A stretch of DNA of 64,000 nt from Paraglaciecola arctica BSs20135 (GCF_000314995.1 NZ_BAEO01000062.1:186001-250000); one strand, 5' to 3'. Numbered from the stretch's first letter, positions 9,661 to 19,814 are shown. Notes: generated from the letters alone by a model not told the origin. Numbers and translations: made by a program.

Positions 9661-9972
9661 TTGAATAAAGTTTATAGTCATTTTGACCGATTTATGGTTT
9701 TTCAAATTAAACAATTGCTTGATGAAAAAGGCATTCCCTGTTTTGTGAAAAACGAGTTTGCCATTGGTGCCATGGGCGAACTATCACCCATGGATGTATT
9801 GCCTGAAGTGTGGATTAGCGATCCTCAGTGGTTGCCCAAAGCACAACAATTTATAGACGAGTTTGAGTCTCAACCTATAGACCAATCCCCTTGGATTTGT
9901 ACTAAATGTAATGAGACAAATGCTGCCAACTTTGAGCTTTGTTGGCAGTGCGCTGAAGATAGAGATGTATAA
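9661..9972 (+). CDS. DUF2007-type protein with C-terminal zinc ribbon
   Basis: This 103-aa cytosolic protein starts at TTG 9661, 8 bp after pilU. The N-terminal part (YSHFDRFMVFQIKQLLDEKGI, then a PEVWISDPQW strand) resembles the DUF2007 signal-transducing fold. The C-terminus has two cysteine pairs, CTKCN and CWQC, spaced like a zinc ribbon. The close spacing suggests translation as the third gene of the pilTU transcript. No function is established; a regulatory or adaptor role is a guess. Confidence 0.7.
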   Translation: MNKVYSHFDRFMVFQIKQLLDEKGIPCFVKNEFAIGAMGELSPMDVLPEVWISDPQWLPKAQQFIDEFESQPIDQSPWICTKCNETNAANFELCWQCAEDRDV

Positions 9973-10008
9973 CTTGAATTTTTCTTTTCGTCACAAAATC
10001 AAACCTTT

Positions 10009-10923
10009 ATGTCGCTAAATAATGCAGACTCTAGCCAAATCGAAGATTTTGTAGAGGCAATGTGGCTCGAAAAGGGGTTAAGTGAAAACACCCTTAGTGC
10101 CTATCGTTCCGATTTAACGAAGTTTGCACTTTATCTTGCACTGCAAAGTGACACCGGGAAGTCAGTGACATTAGTCGATTTTGAAAAAGAGCTGCTACAT
10201 CAATATCTAGCTAGCCGTTATGATTCTGGGTTATCTGAGCGCAGCACATCACGTTTTTTAAGTAGTCTACGTAGCTTGTGCCAATATATGCTTCGACAAA
10301 AAATCCGTAGTGATGATCCTGTTAGCCTACTGCAAAACCCCAAGCTTCCCCAATCGCTGCCTAAAACCTTAACTGAGTCACAAGTCTTAGAGCTATTAAA
10401 TGCGCCCAATACTGACGACCCGATACAATTGCGTGATAAAGCCATGTTAGAGGTGTTGTATGCCACAGGCTTGCGAGTGACCGAATTAGTCAGTTTACGA
10501 TTAGATCAATTGAGTATTCAACAAGGTGTAGTAAGGGTCATTGGCAAAGGCAATAAAGAAAGGCTGGTGCCCTTAGGTGAAGATGCTGTTGATTGGGTTG
10601 CGACTTTTTTAAAACAGGGGCGGGGTGCTTTACTTAAATCTGAAAGTGATATTATTTTCCCCAGCAAACGAGGGGTGGCGATGACCCGGCAAACATTTTG
10701 GCATCGAATAAAGCTCTACAGCCAGATAGCCAACATTCAAACTGATTTATCGCCGCATACTTTGCGCCATGCCTTTGCTACTCATTTACTTAATCATGGT
10801 GCTGATTTACGTGTTGTACAAATGTTGTTAGGACATAGCGACCTATCGACCACACAAATTTATACTCATGTAGCTACTGAACGATTACAGCAGCTTGTTG
10901 CGGAGCATCATCCAAGGGGATAG
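10009..10923 (+). CDS. xerD: Site-specific tyrosine recombinase XerD
   Basis: A 304-aa recombinase that, with XerC, resolves chromosome dimers at dif under FtsK control. The N-terminal SAM-like DNA-binding domain spans about 10-95. The catalytic domain carries the first Arg in ATGLRVTEL, the HTLRHAFATHLL box with His and Arg, GHSDLSTTQIY with the late His, and the nucleophile Tyr in TQIYTHV. XerD rather than XerC is favoured by sequence and by the conserved xerD-dsbC-recJ order. No strong ribosome site precedes the ATG. Confidence 0.94.
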   Translation: MSLNNADSSQIEDFVEAMWLEKGLSENTLSAYRSDLTKFALYLALQSDTGKSVTLVDFEKELLHQYLASRYDSGLSERSTSRFLSSLRSLCQYMLRQKIRSDDPVSLLQNPKLPQSLPKTLTESQVLELLNAPNTDDPIQLRDKAMLEVLYATGLRVTELVSLRLDQLSIQQGVVRVIGKGNKERLVPLGEDAVDWVATFLKQGRGALLKSESDIIFPSKRGVAMTRQTFWHRIKLYSQIANIQTDLSPHTLRHAFATHLLNHGADLRVVQMLLGHSDLSTTQIYTHVATERLQQLVAEHHPRG

Positions 10924-11066
10924 CGAATAATAATCCTAGGGTTTGGGAATAGATACATAAATGCCATTGGTTTACATCTTGGGTTCAGCTAAACTAGCCT
11001 AAAATCTATTTGAAATTATTTCCCTTAATTAGGGTCATAATAGTAATGTAATTATTTGGAAGACTT

Positions 11067-11798
11067 ATGAAAAAGTGGACAAAATTCAACGCTGTTGTGA
11101 GCGGATTCATGCTAATCCTTAGTTTTAACCTATCTGCATCGGGTGAGACAGCAAACAAGGACCAAGTGAAAGCCAAACTGCAAAAGGCCTTAAGCATGGA
11201 AATAAGTGCAATAGGTGATGCGCCAGTGCCTGGTTTGTTGCAAGTGATGACAGAGAAGGGGTTATTTTATACTAGTGAAGACGGCAAGTATTTATTGCAA
11301 GCACGTATTTATAGCATTGACGAGGGTATGCGAAATGTCACCGAGGATGCCCTTGGGGAAATGCGCTTATCCGGTTTAGAAAAATTCAGCGATAATGTGA
11401 TCGAATATAAAGCAGATAAAGAAAAATATGTAGTTAATATATTCACTGACATCACTTGCGGCTATTGCCGAAAACTCCATGGTGAAATGGATCAATATAA
11501 TGATTTGGGTATAACAGTGCGATATCTTGCTTTCCCTCGTGGTGGTCTTAATAGTCGTACTTATACCGATATGGTATCTGTATGGTGTGCCGAAAATCCA
11601 CAGGAAGCTATGAATAATGCCAAAGCGGGTGGAACTGTTGCTAGTAAAAAGTGTGATAGTAAAGTCGCCGAGGAATTCGCTTTTGGTCAAAAAATTGGGG
11701 TGAATGGTACACCTAATATAATTATGCCTGACGGTTCAGTTATTCCGGGTTATCAGCCGCCTAAGCAACTTGAAGCAGCACTTAAAGCCATTCTTTAA
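11067..11798 (+). CDS. dsbC: Thiol:disulfide interchange protein DsbC
   Basis: This 243-aa periplasmic disulfide isomerase has a signal peptide (about 1-26). An N-terminal dimerisation domain (about 30-90) is followed by a thioredoxin domain with active site CGYC in DITCGYCRKLH. The cis-proline region is GVNGTPNIIMPDG. DsbD would keep it reduced. It lies between xerD and recJ, the standard gammaproteobacterial order, and is followed by a clear hairpin terminator, so recJ is not obligatorily co-transcribed. Confidence 0.94.
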   Translation: MKKWTKFNAVVSGFMLILSFNLSASGETANKDQVKAKLQKALSMEISAIGDAPVPGLLQVMTEKGLFYTSEDGKYLLQARIYSIDEGMRNVTEDALGEMRLSGLEKFSDNVIEYKADKEKYVVNIFTDITCGYCRKLHGEMDQYNDLGITVRYLAFPRGGLNSRTYTDMVSVWCAENPQEAMNNAKAGGTVASKKCDSKVAEEFAFGQKIGVNGTPNIIMPDGSVIPGYQPPKQLEAALKAIL

Positions 11799-11820
11799 AT
11801 TTTTGATATTTAAATTCCTA

Positions 11821-11853
11821 AGCCTGTATTTTCGCTAATGCAGGCTTTTTTTT
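11821..11853 (+). terminator. Rho-independent terminator after dsbC
   Basis: AGCCTG and CAGGCT arms enclose a loop and are followed by a run of eight or more T, 22 bp after the dsbC stop and just before recJ. Confidence 0.85.
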
Positions 11854-11863
11854 ACTCCTCTAA

Positions 11864-13597
11864 TTGGTAAATAATTCAGTGCAAATCAGTCGTAGACCAC
11901 ACAAAAATAATCAAAACCTTCCTGATTCGTTACATCCAAGATTAAAACAAATATATGCCGATAGAGGTGTAGAGGATGCTGCGCAACTTAATCGCAGTGC
12001 CAAAGCATTGTTGCATTACGACCAATTACAAGGTGTTGATAAAGCGGTGAGTTTGTTAGCTCAAGCAATAGCAACTAACCAAAAAATCATAATTGTGGGT
12101 GATTTTGATGCCGACGGCGCCACAAGTACCGCATTAAGCATGATGTCATTAGATATGATGGGGTCGACCAATCATGATTATTTAGTGCCAAATCGTTTTG
12201 ATTTTGGTTATGGACTGAGTCCAGAGATAGTTGAAGTCGCAGCGCAGCAACAAGCACAAGTGATCATGACAGTGGACAATGGTATTGCTTGTTTTGCTGG
12301 GGTTGAAAAAGCCAAATCATTGGGTATAACAGTTATTGTGACTGACCATCACTTAGCTGCAGAAACATTGCCTATTGCCGACGCAATAGTTAATCCTAAC
12401 CAACCAGGTTGTGGCTTTTTATCTAAAAATTTAGCCGGAGTCGGAGTTGCATTTTATTTAATGCTGGCACTACGAGCTGAGTTAAAATCCAATGGTTGGC
12501 TTGAGCAACAAGGCTTACCAGTTCCTAACTTAGCCGACTTATTAGATGTAGTGGCACTTGGCACTGTAGCCGATGTTGTGCCATTAGATGAAAACAACAG
12601 AATATTGGTACACCAAGGTGTGCAACGTATCCGCAGCGACAAATGTCGGCCGGGCATACAGGCAATAATAGAAGTCGCGGGTAGAGAGAAAAGTCGCTTA
12701 GTAGCCTCTGATTTAGGCTTTGTAGTAGGGCCACGCCTGAATGCTGCAGGGCGTTTAGACGACATGTCTTTGGGCATTGAATGTTTGATAACGAATGATC
12801 CCGCACGAGCAAGACAAATAGCTGTGCAGCTAGATAGTTTAAACCGTGAGAGGCGTGAAATCGAAGGGTCGATGCAACAAGAAGCAGTTAAAGCTTTGGA
12901 AGGTCTAAATCTTGAAGCAAGTACTTTACCTTTCGGCTTAGTGTTGTACCAAGCTGATTATCATCAAGGTGTCATTGGTATTTTAGCGGGGCGTATTAAA
13001 GATAAATATTTTCGTCCAACCGTTGCTTTTGCTCATCAGGATGATGACACTTTAAAAGGCTCAGCCCGCTCCATTCCTGGTTTACATATTCGTGATTTAC
13101 TTGAAGAAATAAATAATCGTTATCCCGATATTATCGGAAAATTTGGTGGTCATGCGATGGCTGCTGGACTTAGTTTACCGGCAAAAAATCTCGCGGCCTT
13201 TGAGCAGGTTTTTCATCAAATAGCGGAAGAAAACCTTAAAGGTAAACCTTTAGCTGGTGAATTGGTTTCTGATGGTGAGTTACAGCTTGAAGACTTCACC
13301 TTAGCTTTTGCCCAATGTTTGAAAGAGGCAGGACCTTGGGGGCAGGGGTTCCCTGAGCCACTATTTGATGGTGAATTTCAACTAATGGAGCAACGCTTAG
13401 TCGCCAGTAAACACTTAAAAATGATGGTCAAACATGAAAGCGGCGTGTTAATCGATGCCATTGCGTTTAATGTTGATTTGGCCCAGTGGCCCAACCCAGA
13501 ATGTAGCCATGTGAGTCTTGCGTATAAGTTAGATATTAATGAATTTCGTGGCAGAACTAGCTTGCAGTTGATGGTCGACGGACTAAATGCGCTGTAA
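11864..13597 (+). CDS. recJ: Single-stranded-DNA-specific exonuclease RecJ
   Basis: A 577-aa 5'-3' ssDNA exonuclease for recombination and mismatch repair, the same length as E. coli RecJ. DHH-family motifs are visible: DFDADGATST (motif I), VTVDNGIA-type (IMTVDNGIACF), VTDHH, and ALGTVADVVPL. The DHHA1 region carries KFGGHAMAAGL. The start is uncertain: TTG 11864 keeps full length and GTG 11879 begins at VQISRRP. Neither has a strong ribosome site, and both follow the dsbC terminator. Confidence 0.95.
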   Translation: MVNNSVQISRRPHKNNQNLPDSLHPRLKQIYADRGVEDAAQLNRSAKALLHYDQLQGVDKAVSLLAQAIATNQKIIIVGDFDADGATSTALSMMSLDMMGSTNHDYLVPNRFDFGYGLSPEIVEVAAQQQAQVIMTVDNGIACFAGVEKAKSLGITVIVTDHHLAAETLPIADAIVNPNQPGCGFLSKNLAGVGVAFYLMLALRAELKSNGWLEQQGLPVPNLADLLDVVALGTVADVVPLDENNRILVHQGVQRIRSDKCRPGIQAIIEVAGREKSRLVASDLGFVVGPRLNAAGRLDDMSLGIECLITNDPARARQIAVQLDSLNRERREIEGSMQQEAVKALEGLNLEASTLPFGLVLYQADYHQGVIGILAGRIKDKYFRPTVAFAHQDDDTLKGSARSIPGLHIRDLLEEINNRYPDIIGKFGGHAMAAGLSLPAKNLAAFEQVFHQIAEENLKGKPLAGELVSDGELQLEDFTLAFAQCLKEAGPWGQGFPEPLFDGEFQLMEQRLVASKHLKMMVKHESGVLIDAIAFNVDLAQWPNPECSHVSLAYKLDINEFRGRTSLQLMVDGLNAL

Positions 13598-14059
13598 GAA
13601 TTAAAATTAATATTTAACCCTAGTTCATATCGTTTTTTAATTCCGAGCGCAGAATACCCAATTATGCTGAATTATCGGCACTAGGTGTTGATTATAAAGA
13701 CTGGATGGTTACCTTAGCTAAACAGTCACCGTCTCTTTTTTAAGTGCCTCTGGAGTTTATGTATGGCGCTGAAACGCCTAAAGACGCCCTAATATGCAAT
13801 AAAACAATGGCGCAAAATGCGGCCAATCAAAGCGTAAAACTATGTAAACTTGTCTAACTGAGACCAGCGGAACCTGCAGCGCAGGTATTGATATGCAATC
13901 TATGGACGACGATAAAGTTTTAGGACTTAAAGAAAAGGTTATTTATCAAACAACAGAATCTATGGATTAACATCAGTTAAGTGTATTCTAGGTGCTAAGT
14001 TCTTTAGTGAATTTGCAATAAGTGCTAGACTTGTTCTTTTTTCTAACTAATTAGTGGTC
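13598..14059. other. Gene-free stretch with possible decayed coding sequence
   Basis: This gap of about 460 bp between recJ and the next gene has no intact reading frame. Two short plus-strand runs look protein-like: one at about 13650-13740 (reads NYAELSALGVDYKDWM) and one at about 13860-13968 (reads AGIDMQSMDDDKVLGLKE). They are in different contexts and separated by stops. They may be remnants of a gene; I cannot identify it. Confidence 0.3.
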
Positions 14060-14341
14060 ATGGCAAAAAAATCTGATGTAGAAAAATTACTGGATAAACA
14101 TGAAAACCTTACTCATTCTGAAGAGTTGGTTGTGGTGTCGCATGTCCAGAGAAAAGATGATGATTGGTTTATGAATACCTTGTTGGTTAAGGGGACAGAA
14201 GTGCCTTTTAAATTCCGACGCAGAAAGGTATATAAAAATCTGACTGGAGCGAGAGTCAATTTGACCTATTATCCGATGAAAGAAGAAATAGCTGGCATGG
14301 AGTTCGAAGCCATGAAAGTTGTGCGGATAAAAGTGAGTTAA
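14060..14341 (+). CDS. Conserved small hypothetical protein upstream of recO
   Basis: A 93-aa basic soluble protein without signal peptide or membrane segment. The C-terminal half is beta-rich (PFKFRRRKVYKNLTGARV), which could be a small nucleic-acid- or protein-binding fold. The ATG at 14060 (MAKKSDVEKLL) was preferred over an upstream GTG at 14054. It lies 30 bp before recO on the same strand, so co-transcription is likely. I do not recognise the family. Confidence 0.6.
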   Translation: MAKKSDVEKLLDKHENLTHSEELVVVSHVQRKDDDWFMNTLLVKGTEVPFKFRRRKVYKNLTGARVNLTYYPMKEEIAGMEFEAMKVVRIKVS

Positions 14342-14371
14342 TCTTAGACTTCATTTATAAGGGTTTTGCTG

Positions 14372-15100
14372 TTGTTAGTTGAGCAACTTACTGGCTTTGT
14401 GTTACATAGACGTTTTTATCGAGAAACCAGCTATTTAACCGATTTATTTACTCTTGAGCTAGGTAAAGTCAGCGCAGTTGCTAGAGGTGTCCGTGGCAAT
14501 AAAAGCGACAAAAAAAGCTTATTGCAATCATTTCAGCCCTTGTTGCTATCAATTTCCGGTAAACATGAATTGCGTAACCTCAATCAGTTGGAATCAGCCG
14601 GTTCCATGATGAAACTTGTTGGTCATCAATTATTTTCAGCTATGTATTTGAATGAGTTACTTAATCGACTGTTACCTAAAGAAGTCCCTCACCCAGAGTT
14701 ATTTTACTGCTATCAACAAAGCCTAAAATGGTTAGCGAGTGGCGGCGATATTGAACCCTGTTTACGTCAATTTGAATTAATGCTATTGGATGATATGGGA
14801 TACGGCATTGATTTGACTCAAGAATATGAAAATGGCAAAACTGTCGAGACTGATATTGATTATTGTTTGGTATTAGAAAATGGCATTAGGCGAATTGATA
14901 AGAGTGCAAAGGGTACAAATCGATTCAGTGGAGAAGCATTGTTACAAGTGAGTAATAATGTTTGGACGCCAAACAGTCTACAGTGTGCAAAACGAATTAC
15001 CAGAATGGCTCTCGCGCCGTTACTGGGCAGTAAACCCTTAAAGAGTCGCGAGTTGTTTCAACAAACGTGGACGACTACCAATATTGGAAACGTGAAATGA
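14372..15100 (+). CDS. recO: DNA repair protein RecO
   Basis: About 242 aa. RecO anneals ssDNA and loads RecA with RecR in the RecFOR pathway. The N-terminal OB fold ([19 protein letters not shown]) and the C-terminal block [19 protein letters not shown] match the family. The first possible TTG is at 14366, but an AAGGG at 14359-14363 is better spaced (8 bases) for the TTG at 14372, giving [12 protein letters not shown]. The stop overlaps the start of pdxJ (ATGA), which indicates translational coupling. Confidence 0.93.
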   Translation: MLVEQLTGFVLHRRFYRETSYLTDLFTLELGKVSAVARGVRGNKSDKKSLLQSFQPLLLSISGKHELRNLNQLESAGSMMKLVGHQLFSAMYLNELLNRLLPKEVPHPELFYCYQQSLKWLASGGDIEPCLRQFELMLLDDMGYGIDLTQEYENGKTVETDIDYCLVLENGIRRIDKSAKGTNRFSGEALLQVSNNVWTPNSLQCAKRITRMALAPLLGSKPLKSRELFQQTWTTTNIGNVK

Positions 15101-15828
15101 AAGAAATTTTACTCGGTGTGAATATCGATCACATTGCTACTTTACGTAATGCTAGAGGTACTACTTATCCTGATCCTGTTCACGCTGCAGAAGTGGCTGA
15201 GAGAGCTGGAGCAGATGGCATTACTGTACATTTGCGTGAAGACAGACGGCATATTACCGACCGCGATGTGCGTATTCTTAAACAAACTATTCAAACCCGC
15301 ATGAATCTTGAGATGGCGGTTACCGAAGAAATGCTGTTGATTGCAGAGCAAATAAGCCCAGAATTTTGTTGTTTGGTTCCTGAAAAGCGTGAAGAGTTAA
15401 CCACTGAAGGCGGCTTAGATGTGGCGGGTAATCAATCACGCATGAATACTGCATGTGCGCGCTTGGCGGCAGCGGGAATTTTGGTGTCGTTATTTATTGA
15501 TGCGGATAAAAAACAAATAGATGCAGCAGTTGCAGCCAATGCCCCTTATATTGAAATTCACACAGGTCAGTATGCAGACGCTAGTAATCCAGCCGAGCAA
15601 CAAAAAGAGCTAGATATATTAATCGAAGGTATTCAATACGCTCATTCAAAAGGCCTGAAGGTGAATGCTGGTCATGGTTTGCATTATCACAATGTTAAAC
15701 CTATCGCGGCTATTCCGGAATTATATGAACTCAATATTGGTCATGCCATTATTGCTCGTGCGGCATTTGATGGTTTACATCAGGCAGTGGCAGATATGCG
15801 TCGATTGATGCAAGAAGCCAGAGCTTAA
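15097..15828 (+). CDS. pdxJ: Pyridoxine 5'-phosphate synthase
   Basis: A 243-aa TIM-barrel enzyme that condenses 1-deoxyxylulose-5-phosphate with 3-amino-2-oxopropyl phosphate in vitamin B6 synthesis. The N-terminus [15 protein letters not shown] and the HLREDRRHI block are diagnostic. The start is ATG 15097, overlapping the recO stop by four bases. An upstream in-frame GTG at 15067 would add ten residues foreign to the family. The length equals that of E. coli PdxJ. Confidence 0.97.
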   Translation: MKEILLGVNIDHIATLRNARGTTYPDPVHAAEVAERAGADGITVHLREDRRHITDRDVRILKQTIQTRMNLEMAVTEEMLLIAEQISPEFCCLVPEKREELTTEGGLDVAGNQSRMNTACARLAAAGILVSLFIDADKKQIDAAVAANAPYIEIHTGQYADASNPAEQQKELDILIEGIQYAHSKGLKVNAGHGLHYHNVKPIAAIPELYELNIGHAIIARAAFDGLHQAVADMRRLMQEARA

Positions 15829-15833
15829 GCCCT

Positions 15834-16214
15834 GTGGCTATTATGGGACTGGGTACTGATGTAGTGGAAATATCCAGGATTGCTAGCCAGTTAGATAAGT
15901 CACAACGTCTAGCCTTGCGGGTATTAACCCCAACAGAAATGCTTACCTTTAATGGTCACAAGTTTCCTGAAAGGTTTTTGGCAAAACGTTTTGCCGCCAA
16001 GGAAGCCGCGGTAAAAGCTTTAGGTACTGGAATTGGCAACGGAGTCAGTTTTCAAGATGTAGAAGTGGTGAATTTATCCTCGGGTCAACCTACGCTGGTT
16101 TTTTCAGGTAAATTTGCAGAACTTTGCGAAAAAAATGCTATCAGTCACAGTTTTATCTCAATTTCAGATGAGCAACATTACGCTATGGCCACGGTTGTTT
16201 TAGAGTCGAGTTAA
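15834..16214 (+). CDS. acpS: Holo-[acyl-carrier-protein] synthase
   Basis: A 126-aa phosphopantetheinyl transferase that moves the CoA arm to acyl carrier protein. The family signatures GLGTDVVEISRI and FAAKEAAVKALGTGI, with the Mg-binding Asp and Glu, are clear. The start is GTG 15834 (MAIMGLGTD), 5 bp after pdxJ. It is the last gene of recO-pdxJ-acpS; about 260 bp without a gene follow before relA. Confidence 0.96.
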   Translation: MAIMGLGTDVVEISRIASQLDKSQRLALRVLTPTEMLTFNGHKFPERFLAKRFAAKEAAVKALGTGIGNGVSFQDVEVVNLSSGQPTLVFSGKFAELCEKNAISHSFISISDEQHYAMATVVLESS

Positions 16215-16474
16215 ACTCAAACAGTCATAACATTATTAGTTGTTTACGCACTAAGTTGGTGCCACTAAGCGCAAGCTTGATGCAATTTTATTTAGTTTAC
16301 CCGTTTTAAGCCTCTGAATATGGGCGGTTTGTGTAATAAATGTTGGCTCGTAATATGAAAGCAATTATAGAAATAATTATGAAAGTAATATGAATACAAG
16401 AAGCTACTTCATATTACACCACTCAATTATTACTTTACCTTCCGTCAGGTCTAGGTGACGTAGGACAAATTTAT

Positions 16475-18631
16475 ATGGTTTCAATTCGTACAGTACATGA
16501 AGATCATCGCCCACCCTTTGACGAATGGTTGGCAGGTTTAAACCTGCCTGAGGCAAGCAAGCAAAAACTCAGAGATGTATCCGATACCCCAGAAATACTG
16601 CTGATTGGGCAGGAGATGGTGGAGATCCTGCACGAATTGCATATGGATGATGAAACCTTACAAGCGGCGCTTATTTATCCTTATTGTGAAGTACATCAAT
16701 TAGATGAGCAGCAAATTACAGAGCAGTTTGGTGAAGGCATTCAAAAGCTCATTGTTGGCGTAAGACGTATGGACGCGATCAAATCGCTGCATTCACGTGC
16801 TAACAGTAAAAAGAAGAACGATGAAGAACAGATAGATAACGTGCGGCGAATGTTGCTGGCTATGGTGGAGGATGTTCGTGCTGTGGTCCTTAAACTTGCA
16901 GAGCGTATTTGCACCTTACAAAAAGTTAAAAATGAAGATGAAGAAACGCGAGTTTTAGTGGCTCGCGAATGTGCCAACATTTATGCACCTTTGGCTAATC
17001 GCTTAGGTATTGGGCAATTAAAATGGGAACTAGAAGACCACTCTTTTCGATATTTGCATCCTAATACTTATAAACAAATCGCCGGATTATTAGATGAACG
17101 TCGCAGCGATCGTGAGCAATATATCGAAGATTTTGTGGAAGAGTTGCAAGAGGTCTTAGATAGTCAAAATATTAAAGCTAAAGTATATGGTAGACCCAAA
17201 CACATCTACAGCATCTGGAAAAAGATGCAGAAAAAACATCTTAATTTTGAACAACTTTACGATATTAGAGCGGTGCGGATCATAGCCGATCGTCTGCAAG
17301 ACTGTTATGCCGCCTTAGGTGTTGTGCACGCCAATTGGAAACATATCCGTAATGAGTTTGATGATTATATAGCCACGCCTAAACCTAATGGTTATCAGTC
17401 AATTCATACTGTGACTTTGGGAAAACAAGGTAAAACCATCGAAATTCAAATTCGTACCGCAAAAATGCATGAAGATGCTGAATTAGGCGTTGCCGCTCAC
17501 TGGCGCTATAAAGAAGGTACTACATCAAGTCGATCTGCTTATGAAGAAAGAATTAATTGGCTGCGTAAGATCCTGCTTTGGCAAGAAGAGGTAGCGGACA
17601 GCGGCGATTTAGTTGAAGAACTACGTAGTCAGGTATTTGATGATCGCGTTTACGTATTTACGCCTAAAGGTGATGTGGTTGATTTGCCCCTTGGTTCAAC
17701 GCCACTGGATTTTGCGTATTACATCCACAGTAATGTAGGTCACAGATGTAACGGTGCTAAAATTGCTGGCAGGATTGTGCCTTTTACTTACCAACTACAA
17801 ACCGGTGATCAGGTTGAAATTCTCACAGGTAAACACTCAAATCCTAGTCGAGACTGGATGCATCCAGGTTTAGGTTATGTGTATTCGTCCCGTGCCCGAG
17901 CCAAAATTCAAACCTACTTTAAGAAACAAGATAAAGATAAAAACCAACAAGCCGGAAAAGAGTTACTGGATAGAGAGTTAGTAAAAGTTAATATTGAACC
18001 GAAACTGGCTAGCGAAGCGATCCCACGTTTCAACATGCAAAACCTCGACGACTTGTATGCTGGCATTGGTGGTGGTGACGTACGTATTATGCAAGTGGTG
18101 CATTATTTACAGCAAAAATATGCCCCGGAACCTGAATTAAAAATCAGGGCTAAAAAACCACAATCCGCCAAGTTTAAGAAAGACAGCATAGTGGTAGAGG
18201 GGGTAGGTAATCTACTTAGTCAAATTGCTGGCTGCTGCCAACCTTTACCAGGCGAAGAAATTATGGGTTATATCACTCAAGGACGTGGTGTGAGTGTGCA
18301 CAGAGAAGATTGTGAGCAACTTAATAACTTGTTAGATCAACATCCAGAAAGACAAATAGACGTAAATTGGGCCAATAATTTACAAGCTGCCTTCCAGACT
18401 AAAATACAGGTAGTAGGTGAAGACCGAGACGGGATCTTACGAGATGTGACAACAGTCATAGCTAACGAGCAAGTGACGTTATTGGGCGTAAACAGCAATA
18501 GTGATACCAAGCTAAACATCGCCAAAATAGAGTTAAACCTAGAAGTTAAAAACTTAACATACTTGTCCAAAGCGATGAGCCGTTTGAACCTTATAAAAGG
18601 TGTAACAGACGTATTCAAGGTTGACAAATAG
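16475..18631 (+). CDS. relA: GTP pyrophosphokinase RelA
   Basis: A 718-aa ribosome-associated (p)ppGpp synthetase of the stringent response. The N-terminal HD-like domain lacks a convincing HD hydrolase motif. The synthetase domain has the EFDD sequence (NEFDDYIA) in the ExDD position that marks monofunctional RelA rather than SpoT, followed by PKPNGYQSIHT and EIQIRT. A TGS domain (RVYVFTPKGDVVDLP), a zinc-finger-like CC motif (AGCCQPLPGEEI) and a C-terminal ACT domain complete it. mazG starts immediately after the stop. Confidence 0.97.
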   Translation: MVSIRTVHEDHRPPFDEWLAGLNLPEASKQKLRDVSDTPEILLIGQEMVEILHELHMDDETLQAALIYPYCEVHQLDEQQITEQFGEGIQKLIVGVRRMDAIKSLHSRANSKKKNDEEQIDNVRRMLLAMVEDVRAVVLKLAERICTLQKVKNEDEETRVLVARECANIYAPLANRLGIGQLKWELEDHSFRYLHPNTYKQIAGLLDERRSDREQYIEDFVEELQEVLDSQNIKAKVYGRPKHIYSIWKKMQKKHLNFEQLYDIRAVRIIADRLQDCYAALGVVHANWKHIRNEFDDYIATPKPNGYQSIHTVTLGKQGKTIEIQIRTAKMHEDAELGVAAHWRYKEGTTSSRSAYEERINWLRKILLWQEEVADSGDLVEELRSQVFDDRVYVFTPKGDVVDLPLGSTPLDFAYYIHSNVGHRCNGAKIAGRIVPFTYQLQTGDQVEILTGKHSNPSRDWMHPGLGYVYSSRARAKIQTYFKKQDKDKNQQAGKELLDRELVKVNIEPKLASEAIPRFNMQNLDDLYAGIGGGDVRIMQVVHYLQQKYAPEPELKIRAKKPQSAKFKKDSIVVEGVGNLLSQIAGCCQPLPGEEIMGYITQGRGVSVHREDCEQLNNLLDQHPERQIDVNWANNLQAAFQTKIQVVGEDRDGILRDVTTVIANEQVTLLGVNSNSDTKLNIAKIELNLEVKNLTYLSKAMSRLNLIKGVTDVFKVDK

Positions 18632-19441
18632 GTGTCTGAAGATAAAAGCAACAATCCACAATTAGAACGCTTGTTAAACATTATGCAGCAACTACGAGAC
18701 CCAAAAATGGGTTGTCCGTGGGATCAAAAACAAAACTTTGAAAGCATAGTTCCGCACACCATTGAAGAAACCTACGAACTAGTTGATGCTATTTTAAGTG
18801 GTAATATGGTCGATACTAAAGACGAGTTGGGCGACCTATTATTTCAGATAGTGTTTTATGCCCAGCTTGCAAAAGAACAAGGTGATTTCGATTTTGAAGA
18901 TATTGCCGAAACTATTAGCGACAAGTTAATCAGGCGTCACCCCCACGTTTTTCAAGCAACTGCAATGAAAACCGATGATGAACTTAACCAGCAATGGGAA
19001 AAAATAAAACAACTCGAACGTGAAAGTGCTGGAAAAACCCTAGATAATAGTGCCTTGGCCAATATCCCTAAAGGTATGACCCCTTTATTACGTGCCCAAA
19101 AAATCCAAAAAAACTGTGCCAAAGTAGGCTTTGATTGGACTGAATTGCCGCCAGTAGTCGATAAAATTCATGAAGAAATTGCCGAAGTTTTAGCAGAGAT
19201 AAATGTATCTAAACCTGATCAGCAGGCCGTGGAAGAAGAGATTGGTGATTTATTATTTGCTGTTGTTAATTTAGCCCGGCATACATCAGTGAATGCTGAA
19301 ACTGCATTAATTAAAGCCAATCGTAAATTCGAAAAACGTTTTAGACAGGTTGAACAAATAATTGCACATCAAGGACTTAGTATGGAAAATGCTAGCCTTG
19401 AGCAGATGGAAGCGGCTTGGCAGCAAGTTAAAGGTCACTAA
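18632..19441 (+). CDS. mazG: Nucleoside triphosphate pyrophosphohydrolase MazG
   Basis: A 269-aa enzyme with two MazG domains that hydrolyses NTPs to NMP and PPi. EETYELVDAI and KDELGDLLFQIVF form the first metal-binding EExxE/ExxD set; EEIAEVLAEI and EEEIGDLLFAVVN form the second. It begins with GTG directly after the relA TAG, so translation is likely coupled. In E. coli MazG lowers ppGpp effects, which fits the adjacency. Confidence 0.96.
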   Translation: MSEDKSNNPQLERLLNIMQQLRDPKMGCPWDQKQNFESIVPHTIEETYELVDAILSGNMVDTKDELGDLLFQIVFYAQLAKEQGDFDFEDIAETISDKLIRRHPHVFQATAMKTDDELNQQWEKIKQLERESAGKTLDNSALANIPKGMTPLLRAQKIQKNCAKVGFDWTELPPVVDKIHEEIAEVLAEINVSKPDQQAVEEEIGDLLFAVVNLARHTSVNAETALIKANRKFEKRFRQVEQIIAHQGLSMENASLEQMEAAWQQVKGH

Positions 19442-19535
19442 AATTTTTTTTTGATTAATTTTTAAATGTATAAACTTTTCTGTCCCCAGCTTCGACTTAT
19501 TATTATCTTTAATACAATCACACTAGGTGTGTTTG

Positions 19536-19721
19536 ATGAAAAAAGCTCTAATAGGCGTCTGGGTTGGTTCATTTTTGTTGATGCTAATCTGTTTAATAGT
19601 GTTATATACAGACTCACGAAACACTGCCACTTGCCACAAATTGGCGACGCTGTCGTCTATTGATAAGTCAAATGGCATAGACTCACAAAAAAGTTATGCC
19701 TTACGATTCCCAGTGCGCTGA
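19536..19721 (+). CDS. Possible small membrane peptide
   Basis: A 61-aa frame starting at ATG 19536, with AGGTG about 7 bases upstream. It encodes one hydrophobic helix (about 5-26, GVWVGSFLLMLICLIVLY) followed by a short polar tail with one cysteine. It lies between mazG and a terminator. The hydrophobic helix and ribosome site support it weakly; it could be chance. Confidence 0.35.
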   Translation: MKKALIGVWVGSFLLMLICLIVLYTDSRNTATCHKLATLSSIDKSNGIDSQKSYALRFPVR

Positions 19722-19760
19722 AGTTTTTATTTTAGAAAATAACAGCTAAATATAGATACA

Positions 19761-19797
19761 AAAAAGGCAGGATATGAATCAAATATCCTGCCTTTTA
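19761..19797. terminator. Bidirectional terminator between mazG side and protease gene
   Basis: AAAAAGGCAGGATAT pairs with ATATCCTGCCTTTT around a 7-base loop, with A and T runs on both sides. It can stop transcripts from both converging directions. Confidence 0.85.
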
Positions 19798-19814
19798 GAT
19801 TTTATTAAAGGTGA

